Source: Actinomadura barringtoniae (GTDB taxonomy: Bacteria; Actinomycetota; Actinomycetes; Streptosporangiales; Streptosporangiaceae). Taken from it: 64,000 nt of DNA. Shown one piece after another: positions 1 through 10,069 of this stretch (position 1 is the first letter of the stretch; every line of letters starts with the position of its first letter). Position numbers and translations under genes: made by a program. The notes under the pieces were generated by a model that did no database searches, was not told the DNA's origin, and saw nothing but the letters and a program-made list of their open reading frames with translations. Location of the stretch: contig NZ_JAGEOJ010000003.1 in the NCBI RefSeq assembly GCF_017573505.1, positions 62,001 through 126,000 of the forward strand. Direction: 5' to 3'.

Positions 1-1641
<1,641 letters not shown>

Positions 1642-1766
1642 CTGAAGACCTGGTCCGATGGTGGTCGGCGCGGTCCCGATCGTCGTGGTTCGAACGGCGT
1701 ACAACGGTCGTCGCGCACCGAATTGGCCCATATGCAGAGAGTGATCGCCCTGGTTAGTGTGCGGCC

Positions 1767-2924
1767 ATGGACCTGGCCCCACCTCCCGCGGCGATACTCC
1801 TCACCGGCGCGACCGGATTTCTCGGCGCCCACGTCTGCGCCGAGCTGCTGATTCGCTACCCGTCGGCCCGGATCTTCTGCCTGATCCGGGCCGACGGCGC
1901 CGAACGGGCCGGAAAGCGGCTGGCGCGCAACTTCAAGCGCCTACGGCTAGGCGACGAGCGGTCCATGGGCCGTCTCGTTCCGGTTCCGGGTGACCTCAGC
2001 AAGCCGCGTCTCGGACTGTCCGAGGTGGACTACGGAGAGCTGGCCGAACGCGTCGAGGCGATCTACCACTGCGCGGCCAACCTCAGCCTCGTCGCCTCGT
2101 ACGAGGCCCTGATCCCGGCCAACGTGACCGGGACGCAGGAGATCATCCGGCTGGCCCGCCAGGGAAGCCCCAAGCATCTGCACCACGTGTCGTCGCTCGG
2201 GGTGTTCCTCGCCGGGCGCCGCCAAGGGCTCACGAGGGTCGACGAGGCCACCCTGCCGGCCATCGAGGACGCCGGGCCGGTGGGCTACGCCATGAGCAAG
2301 GTGGCGGGCGAGCTGGCCGTTCACGACGCCGCGCCGGCCCTGCCGGTGACGATCTACCGGCCGGGCCTGATCTTCGGCCAGAGCCGCACCGGGATCTCCA
2401 CCAACGACGACATGATCGCCCAGATCCTGCGGGTCGGCGCGCGGGTCGGCTGCCTGCCCGACAGCACCGCCCCGCTCCATACCGGCTGCGTCGACGACGT
2501 GGCCCGCTGGATCGTGGCGCTCGCGGCGGCGAACGCGCCGGGCCGGGTCTTCCACCCGGCCACGTCGGGAGAGCCGACGTTCGCTGAGATGGTCGGCCAC
2601 TTCCGGGCCCTCGGCCACCGGATGGAGCCCGTTCCGATCCGTTCCTGGTGGCGGGAGGTGGAGGAACGCGAGCGGAACGCGGCGTCCCTCACCGTGCGGC
2701 TCGCCCGCACCGCCATCGATCTCGTCCTCGGGGACCCGGACCCCGCCTGGCCCCACATCGAGAGCACCACGACCGCCACGGCGCTGCGCAGGCTCGGTCA
2801 CGACCGCCGGGCCCCCGGCGCCTCCTACTTCCACGCCCTCAGCTCGCATCTCGTCGCGCTGGGCAAGCTCCCCGCTCCCGGCGCGCGGCCCGTTCTCGCC
2901 ACGACGAAAGGACGATCGGCATGA
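1767..2924 (+). CDS. SDR-family NAD(P)-dependent reductase, thioester-reductase-like
   Basis: The 385-residue protein is an extended short-chain dehydrogenase. It has the nucleotide-binding GATGFLG motif at residues 14-20 and the catalytic pair Y174/K178 in a YAMSK motif. The pattern of the Rossmann half and the sequence following it resemble the stand-alone thioester reductase domains found at the end of carboxylic acid reductases and Lys2-type enzymes. The substrate is unknown; there is no carrier protein or adenylation gene beside it. Its stop codon overlaps the start of the EF-hand gene (ATGA at 2921-2924), so the two are probably translated together. The start is ATG with no clear Shine-Dalgarno sequence. 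Confidence 0.8.
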   Translation: MDLAPPPAAILLTGATGFLGAHVCAELLIRYPSARIFCLIRADGAERAGKRLARNFKRLRLGDERSMGRLVPVPGDLSKPRLGLSEVDYGELAERVEAIYHCAANLSLVASYEALIPANVTGTQEIIRLARQGSPKHLHHVSSLGVFLAGRRQGLTRVDEATLPAIEDAGPVGYAMSKVAGELAVHDAAPALPVTIYRPGLIFGQSRTGISTNDDMIAQILRVGARVGCLPDSTAPLHTGCVDDVARWIVALAAANAPGRVFHPATSGEPTFAEMVGHFRALGHRMEPVPIRSWWREVEERERNAASLTVRLARTAIDLVLGDPDPAWPHIESTTTATALRRLGHDRRAPGASYFHALSSHLVALGKLPAPGARPVLATTKGRSA

Positions 2925-3484
2925 CCATGCACGCCCCCGGCCTCCTCGACGGCAAGCTCACCCACGCGTTCAAGCAACTCGACGTGAACGGCAACGGCCA
3001 GATCGAGCTCGACGACCTGCTGGAGCTCGGCAACCGGGTCCTGGCGGCGCTCAAGGTGTCGCCGGAGAGCGCCGACGGCCGTGCGCTGGCGGCCGCCTAC
3101 GAGCAGCTCTGGAGCGCGCTGGTACGAGAGGCCGACACCAACAACGACGGCATGCTCTCCCCGCAGGAGTACGTGGCGGCGATGCGGTCGGCGTTCTTCG
3201 AACGGCACGGTGGCTTCGACGAGGCTTTTCGGCCGGCCGCAACCATCACGGTGAGGCTGGCCGACGCCGATGGGGACGGGGTGGTCAGCCCGCGCGACTT
3301 CGAGATTCTGCTGAGCGCGTTCCAGGCCACCCCGGCCGATGCCGAGGTCGCGTTCGGGCATCTTGACACCGACGGGGACGGCACTCTGTCGGTGGACGAG
3401 GTCATCGAGGCGGCCCGGCACTTCTACGCCGGTGACGACCCGGACGCGCCGGGCAACTGGTTGTTCGGGCACATCGACAACTAG
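2921..3484 (+). CDS. Four EF-hand calcium-binding protein (calmodulin/calerythrin-like)
   Basis: This 187-residue soluble protein carries four canonical 12-residue EF-hand loops, DVNGNGQIELDD, DTNNDGMLSPQE, DADGDGVVSPRD and DTDGDGTLSVDE. All keep Asp/Asn at positions 1, 3 and 5 and an acid at position 12, so all four probably bind Ca2+. There is no signal peptide or membrane segment, so it should be cytosolic, as calerythrin is. The start chosen is the ATG that overlaps the SDR stop by ATGA, with AAAGGA ten bases upstream; the open frame continues further 5' but lies inside the SDR gene. The coupling suggests that calcium controls, or is buffered for, the neighbouring reductase; that link is inference. 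A strong terminator follows seven bases after the stop. Confidence 0.9.
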   Translation: MTMHAPGLLDGKLTHAFKQLDVNGNGQIELDDLLELGNRVLAALKVSPESADGRALAAAYEQLWSALVREADTNNDGMLSPQEYVAAMRSAFFERHGGFDEAFRPAATITVRLADADGDGVVSPRDFEILLSAFQATPADAEVAFGHLDTDGDGTLSVDEVIEAARHFYAGDDPDAPGNWLFGHIDN

Positions 3485-3490
3485 CGGTCA

Positions 3491-3521
3491 GGACGGCGGG
3501 CCCGGCACGGGCCCGCCGTCC
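3491..3521 (+). terminator. Rho-independent-type hairpin after the EF-hand gene
   Basis: A perfect 13-bp inverted repeat (3491-3503 with 3509-3521, arm GGACGGCGGGCCC) with a 5-base loop begins seven bases after the stop. There is no T-tract, as is common for actinobacterial terminators. Confidence 0.85.
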
Positions 3522-3587
3522 GCGTCCAGACGTCCGCCCGGGAAATTGGATCTTTCCCGAGAGTGTCCGACAGGCCCGGTTGCGGGA

Positions 3588-3639
3588 TGGTCCGTAACGA
3601 TTAGGCACATTATTGGACCTAAATCCAAGTTACTGACCA
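3588..3639 (+). promoter_or_regulatory. Nested inverted repeats upstream of the kinase gene
   Basis: In an AT-richer 100-base stretch before the kinase, TGGTCCGTAAC (3588-3598) is the near-perfect reverse complement of GTTACTGACCA (3629-3639), with 10 of 11 positions matching. Inside it TTGGA (3613-3617) pairs with TCCAA (3624-3628). It is about 45 bases upstream of the start codon and is a candidate operator or promoter region; the regulator is unknown. Confidence 0.4.
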
Positions 3640-3683
3640 GGTCACCCCAATGACCGCATGGCCACTCCGGTATCTTTTCGCCC

Positions 3684-4952
3684 ATGTCTCAGTCAGGGCG
3701 CATCGTGTTGGCGACGCGCTACCGGCTGGTCTCGGAACTGGGTCAGGGTGCCAACGGCACCGTGTGGAGAGGCCACGACGAACTCCTCGACCGCGCCGTC
3801 GCGATCAAGGAGCTGCGGCTCCCCGAGGATCTCTCCGAGGACGACCGGGTCGTCTTCTATCGCCGGACCTTGCGCGAGGCCCGCGCCCCGGCGCAACTGC
3901 GCTCGCCCGCGATCGTCGAGGTCTACGACGTCGTGATCGAGCAGGGCCGGCCGTGGATCGTGATGGAGCTGATCGAGGCGCCGAGCCTCGAGCAGCTCAT
4001 CGAGCGTTCCGGCCCGCTGACGCCCGCCGACGCCGGGCATATCGGCCGCCAGCTGCTGAGCGCGCTGGCGGTGGCCCACAAGGCGGGGATCGTGCACCGC
4101 GACCTGAAGCCGAGCAACGTGCTGCTCGACGGCGACCGGGTCGTGCTCACCGACTTCGGCCTGGCCTACTCCTCGGGCTCGGTCAGCCTCACCAAGACCG
4201 GCCACTTCATGGGGTCGCCCGCGTACGTGGCGCCCGAGGTGGCCGCGGGCGAGAAGGCGACGCCGCAGTCCGACCTGTGGTCGCTCGGCGCCACCCTCTA
4301 CGCGGCGGTCGAGGGACGGCCGCCGTTCGAGCGCGACAACGTCATGGCGACGCTCAGCGCACTCGCCAACGAGACCGTGGCCGCGCCGCAGAACGCCGGC
4401 GCCCTCGGCCCGGTGATCACCGGGCTGCTGGAGAAGAGCCCCACGCGCAGGCTCACCCACGCGCGCGCGGCCGACCGGCTGGAGCGGGCCCTCTCCGGCC
4501 CGCGCTCGGGCCGGCGCCCGCCCGCGCCGCGGTACCGCCTCGCCGCCATCATCGCCCTGATCGCCGCGATCGTCGCCTCGTGCGGCGTCGGCGCGACCGC
4601 GCTGATCGTCGGCATGATGCGCGAGGGGCCCTCGCCGTCGGCGACCTCTCCCGGCTCCCCCGTCTCGGCCGGCACCGGCGCCCCGCCCGGCGTCGCGTCC
4701 AACGCGCTCGTCGTCCGGGCCCGTACCGACAGCTGCAAGATCACCGTCGTCGTGCCGGGCGCCACCACCAACGTGCTGGCCAACGAGACCCTGCCGAAGG
4801 GCGAGTCGCGCCAGTACGACCAGCCCCGGCTCAGCGTCGTGATCCCCGACTCCTCGGCGTGCGACGTCTGGGTGAACGGTCAGCAGAAGCCCGGCGGCGC
4901 CCCCGGCGAACGCCACTCGTTCACCGTCGTCAAGACCACCTCCGGCGGCTGA
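3684..4952 (+). CDS. Membrane-anchored Hanks-type Ser/Thr protein kinase
   Basis: The N-terminal 270 residues form a complete eukaryotic-like kinase domain: glycine loop GQGANGTV, ATP-binding K42, HRDLKPSN with catalytic D140, DFG D157, and a TKTGHFMGSPAYVAPE activation segment. An Ala/Ile-rich transmembrane helix spans about residues 287-311. It is followed by a Ser/Pro/Gly linker and an extracellular domain of about 90 residues with two cysteines (SCKIT and SACDV), loosely like the RodZ C-terminal DUF4115 fold. There are no PASTA repeats, so it is not PknB. The outer domain may sense ligand or envelope state. The upstream region has no Shine-Dalgarno sequence, so the mRNA may be leaderless. 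The gene stands alone between two terminated units. Confidence 0.93.
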   Translation: MSQSGRIVLATRYRLVSELGQGANGTVWRGHDELLDRAVAIKELRLPEDLSEDDRVVFYRRTLREARAPAQLRSPAIVEVYDVVIEQGRPWIVMELIEAPSLEQLIERSGPLTPADAGHIGRQLLSALAVAHKAGIVHRDLKPSNVLLDGDRVVLTDFGLAYSSGSVSLTKTGHFMGSPAYVAPEVAAGEKATPQSDLWSLGATLYAAVEGRPPFERDNVMATLSALANETVAAPQNAGALGPVITGLLEKSPTRRLTHARAADRLERALSGPRSGRRPPAPRYRLAAIIALIAAIVASCGVGATALIVGMMREGPSPSATSPGSPVSAGTGAPPGVASNALVVRARTDSCKITVVVPGATTNVLANETLPKGESRQYDQPRLSVVIPDSSACDVWVNGQQKPGGAPGERHSFTVVKTTSGG

Positions 4953-4990
4953 CCACCTCTCCTGAACGCTCACCTCGACCTGCCCGGACG

Positions 4991-5041
4991 CCCGCGCCCG
5001 CCCCTCCTGGGCGCCCGCGCCTGCCCCTCCTGGGCGCCCGC
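4991..5041. repeat. 23-bp tandem repeat in the kinase-fumC gap
   Basis: Two 23-base units (4991-5013 and 5014-5036) differ at one base and are followed by the beginning of a third. They lie in the 258-base gap between the kinase stop and fumC. No gene is visible in the gap. Confidence 0.8.
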
Positions 5042-5210
5042 CTCGGCCGCTTCGGACGGTTGTGAACATTTGGACGGCTGAGGCGTCCGGGGTTGGGTAG
5101 GGCTGTCCCTACGGGCGTGCGGGAGATCATGTCCACCCCCGGGAATGACCGCGACGTGATCGCCGCTGCCTTGAATACAGAGCTGAATTCGCAGTCGGAG
5201 GTGGCTGGAG

Positions 5211-6602
5211 ATGGCCGAGCAGGAGTTCCGGACCGAGCACGACTCGATGGGTGAGGTCCGGGTCCCGGCGAACGCCAAGTGGCGGGCACAGACGCAACGG
5301 GCCGTGGAGAACTTCCCGATCTCGGGACGCGGCCTGGAGGCGGCCCACATCGCGGCGCTGGGGCAGATCAAGGCCGCCGCCGCGACCGTGAACGCCGACC
5401 TCGGAGTCATCGACAAGGACCTGGCCGGGGCCATCCGGGAGGCCGCCCTGGAGGTGGCCGCCGGCACGTGGGACGACCAGTTCCCGATCGACGTCTTCCA
5501 GACCGGCTCGGGGACCTCGTCCAACATGAACGCCAACGAGGTCATCGCGACGCTCGCGCAGGAGCGGCTCAAGCGCAAGGTGCATCCGAACGACCACGTG
5601 AACGCCTCCCAGTCCTCCAACGACGTGTTCCCCTCGTCCATCCACATCGCGGCCACCGGCGCGGTCATGAACGGCCTCATCCCGGCGCTGCGCCATCTGG
5701 AGGGCGAGCTGGAACGCAAGGCCATCGAGTTCGCCACGGTCGTCAAGGCGGGCCGTACGCACCTCATGGACGCGACGCCGGTGACGCTGGGCCAGGAGTT
5801 CGGCGGGTACGCGGCGCAGGTGCGGCTCGGCGTGGAACGGCTCCAGGCCGTTCTGCCGCGGCTGGCCGAGCTGCCGCTGGGCGGCACCGCGGTCGGCACC
5901 GGCATCAACACCCCCGAGGGCTTCGCGGGGCGCGTCATCGGCGAGATCTCCCGCGAGACCGAGCTGCCGCTGAAGGAGGCGCGCAACCACTTCGAGGCGC
6001 AGGGCGCGCGGGACGGCCTGGTCGAGGCCTCCGGGGCGCTCCGTACGATCGCGGTCAGCCTCAACAAGATCGCCAACGACCTGCGCTGGATGGGCTCGGG
6101 GCCGCGTGCGGGGCTGGCCGAGATCCGGCTGCCCGACCTGCAGCCCGGCTCGTCGATCATGCCGGGCAAGGTGAACCCGGTGATCCCCGAGGCGGTCACG
6201 CAGGTCGCCGCCCAGGTCATCGGGAACGACGCGGCGATCGCGTTCGGCGGCGCGGCGGGCACGTTCGAGCTGAACGTGATGCTGCCGATGCTGGCACGCA
6301 ACGTGCTGGAGTCGATCACGCTGCTGACCAACGTCTCGCGCCTGTTCGCCGACCGCTGCGTGGCGGGCATCGAGGCCGACGAGAAGCGGGCCCGTGAGTA
6401 CGCCGAGTCCTCGCCCTCGATCGTCACCCCGTTGAACCGCTACATCGGCTACGAGGAGGCGGCCAAGGTCGCCAAGCAGTCCCTCAAGGAGCGCAAGACG
6501 ATCCGCCAGGTCGTCCTGGAACGCGGTTACGTGGACCAGGGAAAGCTCACCCTGGCACAGCTCGACGCCGCCCTGGACGTCCTGTCCATGACCGGCGTCT
6601 GA
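5211..6602 (+). CDS. fumC: Class II fumarate hydratase
   Basis: This is the iron-free, tetrameric fumarase of the aspartase/fumarase superfamily, converting fumarate to L-malate. The 463 residues match the family length. The superfamily signature [11 protein letters not shown] is at about 313-323, and the substrate-binding [10 protein letters not shown] and HPNDHVN motifs are intact. A GGAGG Shine-Dalgarno sequence lies nine bases before the ATG. It keeps company with the class I fumarase upstream, an arrangement also found in streptomycetes. FumC would be the enzyme that survives iron limitation or oxidative stress. A perfect 13-bp terminator hairpin follows. Confidence 0.97.
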   Translation: MAEQEFRTEHDSMGEVRVPANAKWRAQTQRAVENFPISGRGLEAAHIAALGQIKAAAATVNADLGVIDKDLAGAIREAALEVAAGTWDDQFPIDVFQTGSGTSSNMNANEVIATLAQERLKRKVHPNDHVNASQSSNDVFPSSIHIAATGAVMNGLIPALRHLEGELERKAIEFATVVKAGRTHLMDATPVTLGQEFGGYAAQVRLGVERLQAVLPRLAELPLGGTAVGTGINTPEGFAGRVIGEISRETELPLKEARNHFEAQGARDGLVEASGALRTIAVSLNKIANDLRWMGSGPRAGLAEIRLPDLQPGSSIMPGKVNPVIPEAVTQVAAQVIGNDAAIAFGGAAGTFELNVMLPMLARNVLESITLLTNVSRLFADRCVAGIEADEKRAREYAESSPSIVTPLNRYIGYEEAAKVAKQSLKERKTIRQVVLERGYVDQGKLTLAQLDAALDVLSMTGV

Positions 6603-6641
6603 GCCCTATGCGGGGATCCTGAACCGCAGCCGGACCGCCGA

Positions 6642-6674
6642 CACCGTGGGCCCCCACCCCAGGGGCCCACGGTG
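6642..6674. terminator. Bidirectional terminator between fumC and the secreted protein gene
   Basis: A perfect 13-bp stem, CACCGTGGGCCCC (6642-6654) with GGGGCCCACGGTG (6662-6674), has a 7-base loop and sits between two convergent genes. Confidence 0.85.
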
Positions 6675-6695
6675 GTTCGGGCGGTCGTCAGAGGG

Positions 6696-7148
6696 TCAGT
6701 TGGAGCCGCCCCAGACGGCGACCATTCCGACGGGGCAGGTGAGCGTGAAGTTCCACGTGCCCCAGTAGTGCGTGCTGAACCAGTAGCGGTAGTAGTTCGC
6801 CCCGGCGCGGCAGTCGAGGTAGACCTGGTAGTCCGAGCCGTTGCAGGTCTCGTAGAAGTTGCGGCCCGAGGTCCTGCCGTTCCAGCAGGAGCCCTTGGAA
6901 CGCAGGCTCACCGCGCTCTTGGAGGCGGTGGAGGAGGTCGAGGCGCCGCCCAGCGACCGGGTCTGCGCCTTGGTGATCGCGACGCCGCGCGTGCTCGTCG
7001 TCGAGCCGCTCTTGCCGGCGGAGGCGCCCTTCAAAGTGGCGGTGCCGGGCCCACTCGGGGCCGCGGTGGTCGCGTTCGCGGTGGGGACGACGGCCAGGCC
7101 GAGCCCGCCCGCAAGGACCGCGGTGCCGATCGCGGTGCTGATCTTCAT
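6696..7148 (-). CDS. Small secreted cysteine-containing protein, unknown function
   Basis: The start chosen gives a 150-residue protein beginning MKISTAIG, with AAAGGA seven bases upstream; a longer frame exists but lacks a ribosome-binding site. Residues 1-28 form a clear Sec signal peptide ending near ANA/T. The mature part has a Ser/Thr/Gly-rich linker and then a domain of about 55 residues rich in Tyr, Trp and Gly. Its four cysteines (SCWNG, ETCNG, LDCRAG, LTCPVG) probably form two disulfides. I do not recognise the family; it could be a small binding protein or inhibitor. A one-domain LuxR-type regulator lies 62 bases upstream on the same strand. Confidence 0.75.
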   Translation of the reverse strand: MKISTAIGTAVLAGGLGLAVVPTANATTAAPSGPGTATLKGASAGKSGSTTSTRGVAITKAQTRSLGGASTSSTASKSAVSLRSKGSCWNGRTSGRNFYETCNGSDYQVYLDCRAGANYYRYWFSTHYWGTWNFTLTCPVGMVAVWGGSN

Positions 7149-7210
7149 GCCATTCCTTTCGCTCGCTTTCCGCTTGCGGCACCGACAATGCAGGCCCTCG
7201 GCCCGATGGC

Positions 7211-7492
7211 TCAATTAGCTCTTTCGGTATTGGCGTTTTGGCTAGTGGCGGAGACGGTCGTCCGCCATGCAGACTCGTACATGAGGGCGGCAAGCCCCGC
7301 CTGAAGTCTGGACTCCAGGCCCAGGACCTCGAGAATCTTGGCGGTGTGCGCCTTCACCGTGTGTTCCGTGACGGCCATCCGGCCCGCGATCTGACGGGTC
7401 GACATTCCCTTTCCGAGCAGCTGGAACACCTCGAACTGGCGTGGGGTCAAACAAGCGACCCTTGTGATTGAAGCCTCAAATTGTGAGGACAT
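7211..7492 (-). CDS. Stand-alone LuxR-type helix-turn-helix regulator
   Basis: The product, about 93 residues, is little more than a GerE/LuxR DNA-binding domain: LTPRQFEVFQLLGKGMSTRQIAGRMAVTEHTVK carries the usual LT-RE-EV-LL-GxS-xIA-L-xxxTVKxH pattern (shown here in part). No receiver, PAS or ligand domain is present. The start is uncertain. The ATG at 7492 follows GGGGAGGA with almost no spacer, and TTG or GTG codons 12 to 33 bases upstream are alternatives. The upstream 70 bases are unusually AT-rich for this window and look like promoter DNA. It may control the adjacent secreted-protein gene, which is inference from position. Confidence 0.75.
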   Translation of the reverse strand: MSSQFEASITRVACLTPRQFEVFQLLGKGMSTRQIAGRMAVTEHTVKAHTAKILEVLGLESRLQAGLAALMYESAWRTTVSATSQNANTERAN

Positions 7493-7683
7493 TCCTCCCC
7501 GCACGCTCCCCGATTTGGTTAACAATATTTACAGACCATTGCCCATAACGCCACAATCTGACATCACGGAAGTCTCACGAGTCAAGGCCGGATCCGGTCA
7601 GCCCGTCCCGTTCCGCGAACCGGATCCGCGCGGCCGCCCAAGGACGGGGTGAGAACGCAATCGCACCCCACGACCGGTGAGGC

Positions 7684-8265
7684 ATGGAGACCAAAGAGAT
7701 CGACGCGGAGCTGATCGGCAGATCGCTGCGGGCGCCCGAGGACTTCGCCGCGGTGTTCGAGCGCTACGGCGACCAGGTGCACCGCTACCTGGCCCGCCGC
7801 GCGGGCCCCGACCAGGCCGAGGACCTGGTGTCGGACACCTTCCTGACCGCCTTCGAGCAGCGCGACCGGTTCGACCCCGAACGCAGCCCCTCCGGCGCCC
7901 TCCCCTGGCTGCTCGGGATCGCGACCATGCTGCTGCGCAGCCACCGCCGGGCCGAGGCCCGCCGCCTGCGCACCCTGGCCGGGACCGCCGGGCTCGCCGA
8001 CGTCCCCGAGCCGTTCGCCGAACGCATCACCGCCCAGGTGGACGCCGGCGCGGCCGCCCGCTCCCTGCTGCGCACCCTCGCCGCCCTCCCCGACGGCGAA
8101 CGCGACGCGCTCCTGCTCATGGCCTGGGCCGACCTGCGCTACGAGGACATCGCCGTGGCCCTGGACATCCCGGTCGGCACGGTCCGCTCCCGCATCCACC
8201 GCGCCCGGACCCGGCTGCGCACCGCCCTGGCCGAGCGCGCCACCACCGAAAGCGAGCTGTCATGA
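7684..8265 (+). CDS. ECF-type RNA polymerase sigma factor (module 1)
   Basis: This 193-residue protein has sigma region 2 (about residues 22-90, with QAEDLVSDTFLTAF and ALPWLLGIATMLLRSHRR) and region 4 (about 125-180, with DGERDALLLMAWADLRYEDI and the VGTVRSRIHRARTRLR recognition helix). It directs RNA polymerase to stress promoters. A GGTGAGG sequence precedes the ATG. The stop overlaps the start of the next gene (ATGA at 8262-8265), which encodes a membrane protein in the usual anti-sigma position. A second, separately located module of the same layout occurs at 26.6-28.5 kb. Confidence 0.92.
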   Translation: METKEIDAELIGRSLRAPEDFAAVFERYGDQVHRYLARRAGPDQAEDLVSDTFLTAFEQRDRFDPERSPSGALPWLLGIATMLLRSHRRAEARRLRTLAGTAGLADVPEPFAERITAQVDAGAAARSLLRTLAALPDGERDALLLMAWADLRYEDIAVALDIPVGTVRSRIHRARTRLRTALAERATTESELS

Positions 8266-9317
8266 CCGACGAACTCGACCTCCTCGCCGCCATAGGCGCC
8301 GACGTCCCCCCACTGACCCCCGCAGCCAGAGCCCGAATCCAAGCCCGCCTGACCGCCCGAGCCACCAGTCCGTTCCCCCGCACGGGCCGACCGGCCCCCG
8401 ACCCGGCGCCGGCCGCCAACGCCACGCCGGAGCCAGAGCCCGCACTGGGCGCCGAACCGCCCGGCGCCCAGTGCGCGACGAACAGCGAGCCCCCGCTCGC
8501 CGCCGACGGCACGACGGCTGCGGCCCCTGTGCCGGGCGCCCACCCCGGGCTCGGGCTGAGCTTTGAGCACGCGCTGGACAGCGAGGCCACGCTAGGCGGC
8601 GCGGCCGCCCTGGGCGGCACGGCCGCGCTGGGTGGCACGGCGGCGCTGGGTGGCACGGCGGCGCTGGACGGTCCGGGGGCGCTGGACGGTCCGGGGGCGC
8701 TGGACGGTCCGGGGGCGCTGGATGGTCCGGGGGCGCTGGATGCCGGGCTGACGGCTGGCGATGCGTTCGAGCGGGCGCGGGGGCGGCGGCGGGTGGTTCG
8801 GGGGGCTTTGGGGGTGGGGGTGGTGGCCGCTGCGGCGGTGGGGGTGGCCATCGCGTTGCCGGTGGGGCGTGCGGCGCCGGCGTATGCGCTCGACACCGGG
8901 CCGGACGGGACGGTCGACGTGCGGATCAGCGACTTCGCTCACCCTGAACGGCTGCAGGCCGATCTTCGGAAGGCGGGCATCCCAGCGTACGTGGACTACC
9001 TGCCGGCGGGGCAGACATGCTCCCAGGCGCGTGGGCGGACGGTCGCGATCGGGCCGGACGTGGTGAGCGGTTCGCTGTCGAGCGACCACAAGACCGCACT
9101 GCGGATCTCACGCAAGGGGCTGCGGCCGGGTCAGGCGGTGGTCTTCGTGGCCACGCTCGCCGGGAACGGTACGAGCCGGGCGGACATGATGTCGCTCTCG
9201 GTCGTGCAGGGGCCTGTGGCCCCGTGCAAGGCCGCCAAGTCGAGCGACGGGCCGACCATGTCCGTTCAGCCGATCCCTCCGGGGCGGCAGGACGGTGGAA
9301 CGCCCGCTCGTCCCTGA
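8262..9317 (+). CDS. Membrane partner of the ECF sigma factor, with hexapeptide repeats
   Basis: The 351-residue protein has a cytosolic N-terminus (MTDELDLLAAIG, then a helix like that of the partner protein at 26649-27767), a long Pro/Ala-rich stretch and nine hexapeptide units (residues about 110-163). A transmembrane helix lies near 180-205, followed by an outer domain of about 140 residues with two cysteines. The layout suggests a membrane anti-sigma or sigma-regulating protein, although no zinc-binding anti-sigma (ZAS) HxxxCxxC motif is present. The DNA of the repeat is a nine-unit 18-bp array and could change length by slippage. A long hairpin terminator follows. Confidence 0.75.
   Translation: MTDELDLLAAIGADVPPLTPAARARIQARLTARATSPFPRTGRPAPDPAPAANATPEPEPALGAEPPGAQCATNSEPPLAADGTTAAAPVPGAHPGLGLSFEHALDSEATLGGAAALGGTAALGGTAALGGTAALDGPGALDGPGALDGPGALDGPGALDAGLTAGDAFERARGRRRVVRGALGVGVVAAAAVGVAIALPVGRAAPAYALDTGPDGTVDVRISDFAHPERLQADLRKAGIPAYVDYLPAGQTCSQARGRTVAIGPDVVSGSLSSDHKTALRISRKGLRPGQAVVFVATLAGNGTSRADMMSLSVVQGPVAPCKAAKSSDGPTMSVQPIPPGRQDGGTPARP
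8589..8750 (+). repeat. Nine-unit 18-bp in-frame tandem repeat
   Basis: Units encode TLGGAA, three copies of ALGGTA, four copies of ALDGPG, and ALDAGL. The four ALDGPG units are nearly identical at DNA level, so the array is recent and slippage-prone. It lies just before the membrane helix of the sigma partner protein. Confidence 0.95.
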
Positions 9318-9321
9318 GTCC

Positions 9322-9370
9322 CCGCAGACGCCCGGACGCGAGTCCCCCAACTCGCGTCCGGGCGTTGCGG
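9322..9370. terminator. Bidirectional terminator, 21-bp stem
   Basis: A 16-bp perfect stem (9328-9343 with 9350-9365, 6-base loop) continues after one bulged base into a further five pairs (CCGCA 9322-9326 with TGCGG 9366-9370). It separates convergent genes. Confidence 0.9.
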
Positions 9371-9381
9371 TGGCTAGGTGG

Positions 9382-9888
9382 CTAATACCAGCCGGCGGCC
9401 TGGAAATGCCCCCAGGCCCCACAAGGGTTGCCGTACCGGTTCTTGATGTAGCGCAATCCCCATTTGATCTGCGTACGCGGGTTGGACTGCCAGTTGGGCC
9501 CCGCGCTGGCCATTTTGGATCCGGGCAGCGCCTGCGGGATGCCGTGAGCACCGCTGGAACTGTTATGGGAGTTCTCGTTCCACCCGCTCTCGTGGGCCCA
9601 CAACTGCTCCAGGCAGCGGAACTGGCCTGCCTGCCGCCAGCCGTGCCGCGCGAGCATGGCCTTGGCGATGAGCTTGTTGGCCTGCATGCGGCCGAGACGC
9701 TTCTGCCGGACATGGACAAGTTTGAGTGCGCGCTTCTCATGGATACGCATCTGACTGGCCACCGTCATGGAGCGCTGTGCCTGGCCTATCGCGGCCTGGA
9801 CCGGCTCCACGGCGAGAGGGCCGCCGATGACTGCGGCGGCCACACCTACGGCGATCACACGGAAGCGGTTTCGTATGTGAGGCAACAC
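9382..9888 (-). CDS. Secreted transglycosylase-like protein (small paralogue 1)
   Basis: This protein of about 168 residues has an N-terminal signal or anchor helix (residues about 9-32) and a basic helical stretch. The last 75 residues form a lysozyme-fold transglycosylase-like domain: QFRCLEQLWAHESGWN with the likely catalytic Glu, then GIPQALPGSKMASAGP and a C-terminal GWY. It should cleave or bind peptidoglycan outside the cell. The GTG start at 9888 has no good Shine-Dalgarno sequence and is uncertain. Two paralogues follow on the same strand (10070 and 11229), each with the same C-terminal domain and the final WY. Confidence 0.85.
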   Translation of the reverse strand: MLPHIRNRFRVIAVGVAAAVIGGPLAVEPVQAAIGQAQRSMTVASQMRIHEKRALKLVHVRQKRLGRMQANKLIAKAMLARHGWRQAGQFRCLEQLWAHESGWNENSHNSSSGAHGIPQALPGSKMASAGPNWQSNPRTQIKWGLRYIKNRYGNPCGAWGHFQAAGWY

Positions 9889-9994
9889 GCGCAGTAGCGT
9901 GCTTCGGATCGCGGCCGCGTACGCAGGAGATTCGGCTCCCGGTACCAGTCTTTTGCCGACCTATTGGGCCGGGGTGCAACTCCGGGACGACAAA

Positions 9995-10018
9995 AGGGGC
10001 GGACCGGAGTCCGCCCCT
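9995..10018 (-). terminator. Intrinsic terminator of the second transglycosylase gene
   Basis: A perfect 10-bp stem (AGGGGCGGAC with GTCCGCCCCT, loop CGGA) is followed on the minus strand by TTTTGT, an intrinsic terminator with a short T-tract. Confidence 0.85.
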
Positions 10019-10069
10019 CGTCGACTTTGCCCGGCGCCAGGCCGGGATGATTCACGCGTTCCGCGCGTA

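Noticed and set aside
4554..4620. PASTA-type outer domain on the kinase
   Set aside because: The sequence after the membrane helix has no repeated PASTA pattern; it is a linker and a single small domain with two cysteines.
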